From IMG/VR virus record IMGVR_UViG_3300021168_000054, positions 1-40,398 of that record: a stretch of 40,398 nt of DNA; one strand, 5' to 3'. This DNA comes from a virus. Under the pieces are notes generated by a model. That model was not told the origin of the DNA and searched no databases. It was given only the letters and a program-made list of their open reading frames with translations. The position numbers and the translations under genes were made by a program. Below are positions 38,165 through 40,398 of the stretch, in pieces (position 1 is the first letter of the stretch; each line of letters opens with the position of its first letter).

Positions 38165-38804
38165 GATTGACCGAAGAGTTGCACAAGAGCTTAAGAATAA
38201 CCAAGATTTTATCAATACGACAAATCAATGGCTTCAAAAGATTGATACAGCTCTAGAGAAGATCAAAAAAGAGATGCAAGAACATACCAATTCCGTTGGT
38301 AGTAAAATTAAGACTCAAGATATCTCTTTTGAAAATCTGGTAACTCGCAATGAGGCCCATAAAAAATTATGCAATGCGGACTTAGATGAATATCGAAAGC
38401 AAATGGCTTTTTGTATGGAATTTGTTCGTGAAAGCGTTAGCAAATCTGACGAAAAATTTTCCATCCTAGAAGAATGTTCAACGTCTATAAATGCTTTGTA
38501 TTATCAATTAGATACTTTGTCTATAGAAATATCTCGATTGGATCAATTGATTACAAATGAAGTTATCAGACTTTCAAATGAAATTAATGAAAAAACATCT
38601 TCTATAAAAAACGAAATTTTAAATCTTCCAAGCGAAATTCCCGAAGTCCGCAAAACGATGATCGATCAAATCAAAATCTTCCAAGTGGATTTTAACGGAT
38701 TGTTTTGTGAGATCGAGAAGATCAAGAAAGCGGCTTTTGTTTCTTCAAAACATGTAGAGGATCTCTACACCCGAATAGAGCAACTAAAACAGGTGAAACA
38801 ATGA
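38136..38804 (+). CDS. Long coiled-coil protein of the fibre cluster
   Basis: The frame is open from ATG 38073, but that start is inside the previous gene. TTG 38136 has GGAG nine bases upstream and is preferred (222 aa); the start is uncertain. The product is nearly all helix with heptads throughout ([40 protein letters not shown]). It overlaps the fibre start by four bases (ATGA). Possibly a fibre chaperone or connector. Confidence 0.55.
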   Translation: MKSYTERPAEIDRRVAQELKNNQDFINTTNQWLQKIDTALEKIKKEMQEHTNSVGSKIKTQDISFENLVTRNEAHKKLCNADLDEYRKQMAFCMEFVRESVSKSDEKFSILEECSTSINALYYQLDTLSIEISRLDQLITNEVIRLSNEINEKTSSIKNEILNLPSEIPEVRKTMIDQIKIFQVDFNGLFCEIEKIKKAAFVSSKHVEDLYTRIEQLKQVKQ

Positions 38805-40398
38805 GTCAGGCTGGCCCAGTAGATTTTATCACGAATCATCCACAAATCCCTGTCCAGTTCAATGGAAATACTGGATCTGCGGTCCCCATTGGGAACCAAT
38901 TAAATATCTTCGGTGCTGTCGTAGCAGCAGGAAGTACCCCGGTCGCCACTGTCGCTTCAGGCATGACAGTGACTACGAATGTTCAGATCTCACAGGCTAT
39001 TGCCTCATCAGATGCAACTAAAATTGGATTGGCTGCTTTCAATTCAACAGACTTCTCAGTGGACGCTAATGGTTTGGTTTCATTAACGGCTCTAGTTGCT
39101 GCCACTAAAATGCAGGTAGATACTTTCACTGCACCAGGAACAAATCCAGTGAATCCGAATGGCTCTGGCGTGATCACAGTGACAGGTGGACAAGTTGCCG
39201 CCGGAACGACAACGAATGTCATACAAACTGATTCATTGGCAGCGAATACTTTCACAATTCAAATCCAACGTAGTTCTGCTCAGGCTGGATCTACAGTCGG
39301 AGCCAATGGCGTTTCTCATTTTGACACTGCATCGTTTACCGTCGATAGCAATGCATTTGTTGGGCTTAAAAGCTCTGCATTGGGTGTCTTAACAGTCTCT
39401 GGAACGGCTAATAGAATCACCTCTACGGGTGGTCAGAATCCTGTTATAGACATCTCTGCTGCATATGTCGGACAAACATCCATAACTACTCTGGGGACCA
39501 TAACTACCGGCGTTTGGAATGGCACAGCAATTGATCTAGCAAACTTCGTTTCCGGCAACCTAGCTGTGACGCATTTAAACAGTGGTACAAGCGCATCAGC
39601 AACCACATTCTGGCGTGGGGATGGTACATGGGCTACACCGGCTGGAACAGGCGTTACAAGCGTTTCTGGTACACTTAACCGAATCACATCGACTGGTGGC
39701 ACAACTCCAGTCATAGACATTTCAGCTTCATATGTTGGACAGGCATCTATAACGACTCTTGGCACTATTACGACTGGGGTATGGAATGGAACTGCTATTG
39801 ACTTAGCCTCATTCGTTAGTGGCAACTTGGCGGTTACGCATCTAAACAGTGGAACCAGTGCTTCTTCTTCAACATTTTGGAGAGGCGACGGAACATGGGC
39901 CACCCCAGCGGGAACTGGCGTAACCAGTGTATCTGGGACAACAAATCGAATTACATCTACCGGTGGAACTACACCCGTCATCGATATATCAGCTGCGTAT
40001 GTGGGACAAAGTTCAATTACCACTCTAGGTACGATCACAACTGGAGTCTGGAACGGAACAGCCATTGATTTAGCAAGCTTTGTATCGGGAAACTTAGCAG
40101 TAACTCATCTTAATAGCGGAACTTCAGCTTCTGCCACGACTTTCTGGAGAGGTGATGGGACGTGGGCTACTCCGACAGGTACAGGTTTCACCACTATCAA
40201 TGTGCAAACTTTCACATCAACAGGAACCTACACCCCAACAGCCAATATGAAATATTGCATTATCGAATGTGTGGGGGGCGGAGGTGGGGGCGGAGGATCT
40301 GCCAATACATCGGCTGGTCAATCAGCAGCTGGCGGTGGTGGGGGGGGCGGAGGCTATGGAAGAAAGTTTGCTTCTGCCGCTACTATTGGAGCTTCTCA
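38801..40398 (+). CDS. N-terminal part of glycine-rich tail fibre 1 (continues into bases 1-552)
   Basis: ATG 38801 overlaps the previous TGA (ATGA). Through the 140-bp terminal overlap the reading frame is continuous with 1-552, so the full gene is about 669 codons. Domains: an N-terminal beta region (residues about 1-100) with the repeat-like segment [16 protein letters not shown]; a region near 105-190 matching fibre 2; three tandem 89-residue repeats (199-465, described separately); and a short bridge [15 protein letters not shown] leading into the glycine-rich tip. It is probably the main receptor-binding fibre. Confidence 0.85.
   Translation, partial: MSQAGPVDFITNHPQIPVQFNGNTGSAVPIGNQLNIFGAVVAAGSTPVATVASGMTVTTNVQISQAIASSDATKIGLAAFNSTDFSVDANGLVSLTALVAATKMQVDTFTAPGTNPVNPNGSGVITVTGGQVAAGTTTNVIQTDSLAANTFTIQIQRSSAQAGSTVGANGVSHFDTASFTVDSNAFVGLKSSALGVLTVSGTANRITSTGGQNPVIDISAAYVGQTSITTLGTITTGVWNGTAIDLANFVSGNLAVTHLNSGTSASATTFWRGDGTWATPAGTGVTSVSGTLNRITSTGGTTPVIDISASYVGQASITTLGTITTGVWNGTAIDLASFVSGNLAVTHLNSGTSASSSTFWRGDGTWATPAGTGVTSVSGTTNRITSTGGTTPVIDISAAYVGQSSITTLGTITTGVWNGTAIDLASFVSGNLAVTHLNSGTSASATTFWRGDGTWATPTGTGFTTINVQTFTSTGTYTPTANMKYCIIECVGGGGGGGGSANTSAGQSAAGGGGGGGGYGRKFASAATIGAS
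39395..40195 (+). repeat. Three tandem 89-residue (267-bp) fibre repeats
   Basis: Units start at 39395, 39662 and 39929 and are exactly 267 bp. Each begins VSGT-x-NRITSTGG and contains [38 protein letters not shown] and [11 protein letters not shown]. Proteins differ at only about 8 of 89 residues, yet the DNA differs at many third positions (for example three different codons are used for the same Gly, Thr and Ser). The repeats form a periodic shaft region of the fibre. Confidence 0.9.
40259..40398. repeat. Right copy of 140-bp terminal direct repeat
   Basis: The copy matches bases 1-140 apart from three T/G differences near its start (TGTGTG here versus GGGGGG there). Removing one copy gives a circle of about 40,258 bp. 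The copy here keeps the codons TGT-GTG after IIE and is probably the true sequence. Confidence 0.9.

Noticed and set aside
39433-40065. 210-aa open frame on the minus strand
   Set aside because: It is the antisense of the three fibre repeats, repeats with the same 89-residue period and has no ribosome site; the plus-strand fibre frame explains it.
1-40398. CRISPR array, insertion sequence or transposase
   Set aside because: No regularly spaced repeat array, no transposase motif (DDE or HUH) and no terminal inverted repeats were seen; the only recombinase is the serine enzyme at 8123.

Overview
The window is an essentially complete genome of a tailed phage with a short, podovirus-like virion, and it probably persists as a plasmid. 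The first and last 140 bases are the same sequence (base 1 matches base 40259, with three T/G differences in a G-run at the left end). It therefore closes into a circle of about 40,258 bp, and the tail-fibre gene at the right end continues through the junction into bases 1-552. The DNA is AT-rich, with Shine-Dalgarno sites (AAGGAG) before most genes. The host is Gram-negative: one gene encodes an exported outer-membrane beta-barrel protein with a signal peptide and a C-terminal phenylalanine, and there are small lipoproteins. I cannot name the host from the sequence.

Layout. (1) Bases 1-1897, plus: end of tail fibre 1 and a second glycine-rich fibre. (2) 1894-4639, minus: RecB/Cas4-like nuclease, RecT-like annealing protein and several very small proteins, two of them lipoprotein-like. 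(3) 4640-4965: divergent control region with an operator palindrome, promoter and leader hairpins. (4) 4966-8355, plus: replication module with a zinc-ribbon protein, a lambda-O/replisome-organizer-type initiator carrying four 11-bp iterons and an AT-rich repeat inside its gene, a DnaC-like loader ATPase, a SpoVG-like protein ending in an SSB-type acidic tip, and a RusA resolvase. (5) 8123-11640, minus: about 13 tightly coupled small genes ending in a serine recombinase, including a tandem pair of 52-aa membrane proteins and a membrane-anchored coiled-coil protein. (6) 11744-18693, plus: strong promoter, probable small terminase, tRNA-Cys(GCA), many tiny genes (DUF551-like, zinc ribbons), the outer-membrane barrel protein, and a 251-aa protein of unknown function. 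(7) 18690-21089: a possible pseudoknotted RNA, a ParA ATPase and a ribbon-helix-helix partner. (8) 21210-36730, plus: virion module in the order large terminase, P22-type portal, scaffold, N4-gp56-type capsid, SU10-type adaptor, nozzle/tail proteins and three ejection-type proteins. (9) 37064-40398 and on into 1-1897: fibre genes.

How it works together. The phage brings an initiator, a loader, an SSB-like protein and recombination enzymes (exonuclease, RecT, RusA), and must borrow the host polymerase. ParA plus its RHH partner and the serine recombinase would segregate the circle and resolve its dimers in the carrier state. No tyrosine integrase and no recognisable endolysin were found. The most notable points are the phage-plasmid combination, the iteron origin inside the initiator gene, the SpoVG-like/SSB-tip protein, the candidate pseudoknot RNA at 18974-19066, and families of small modules reused across unrelated genes.
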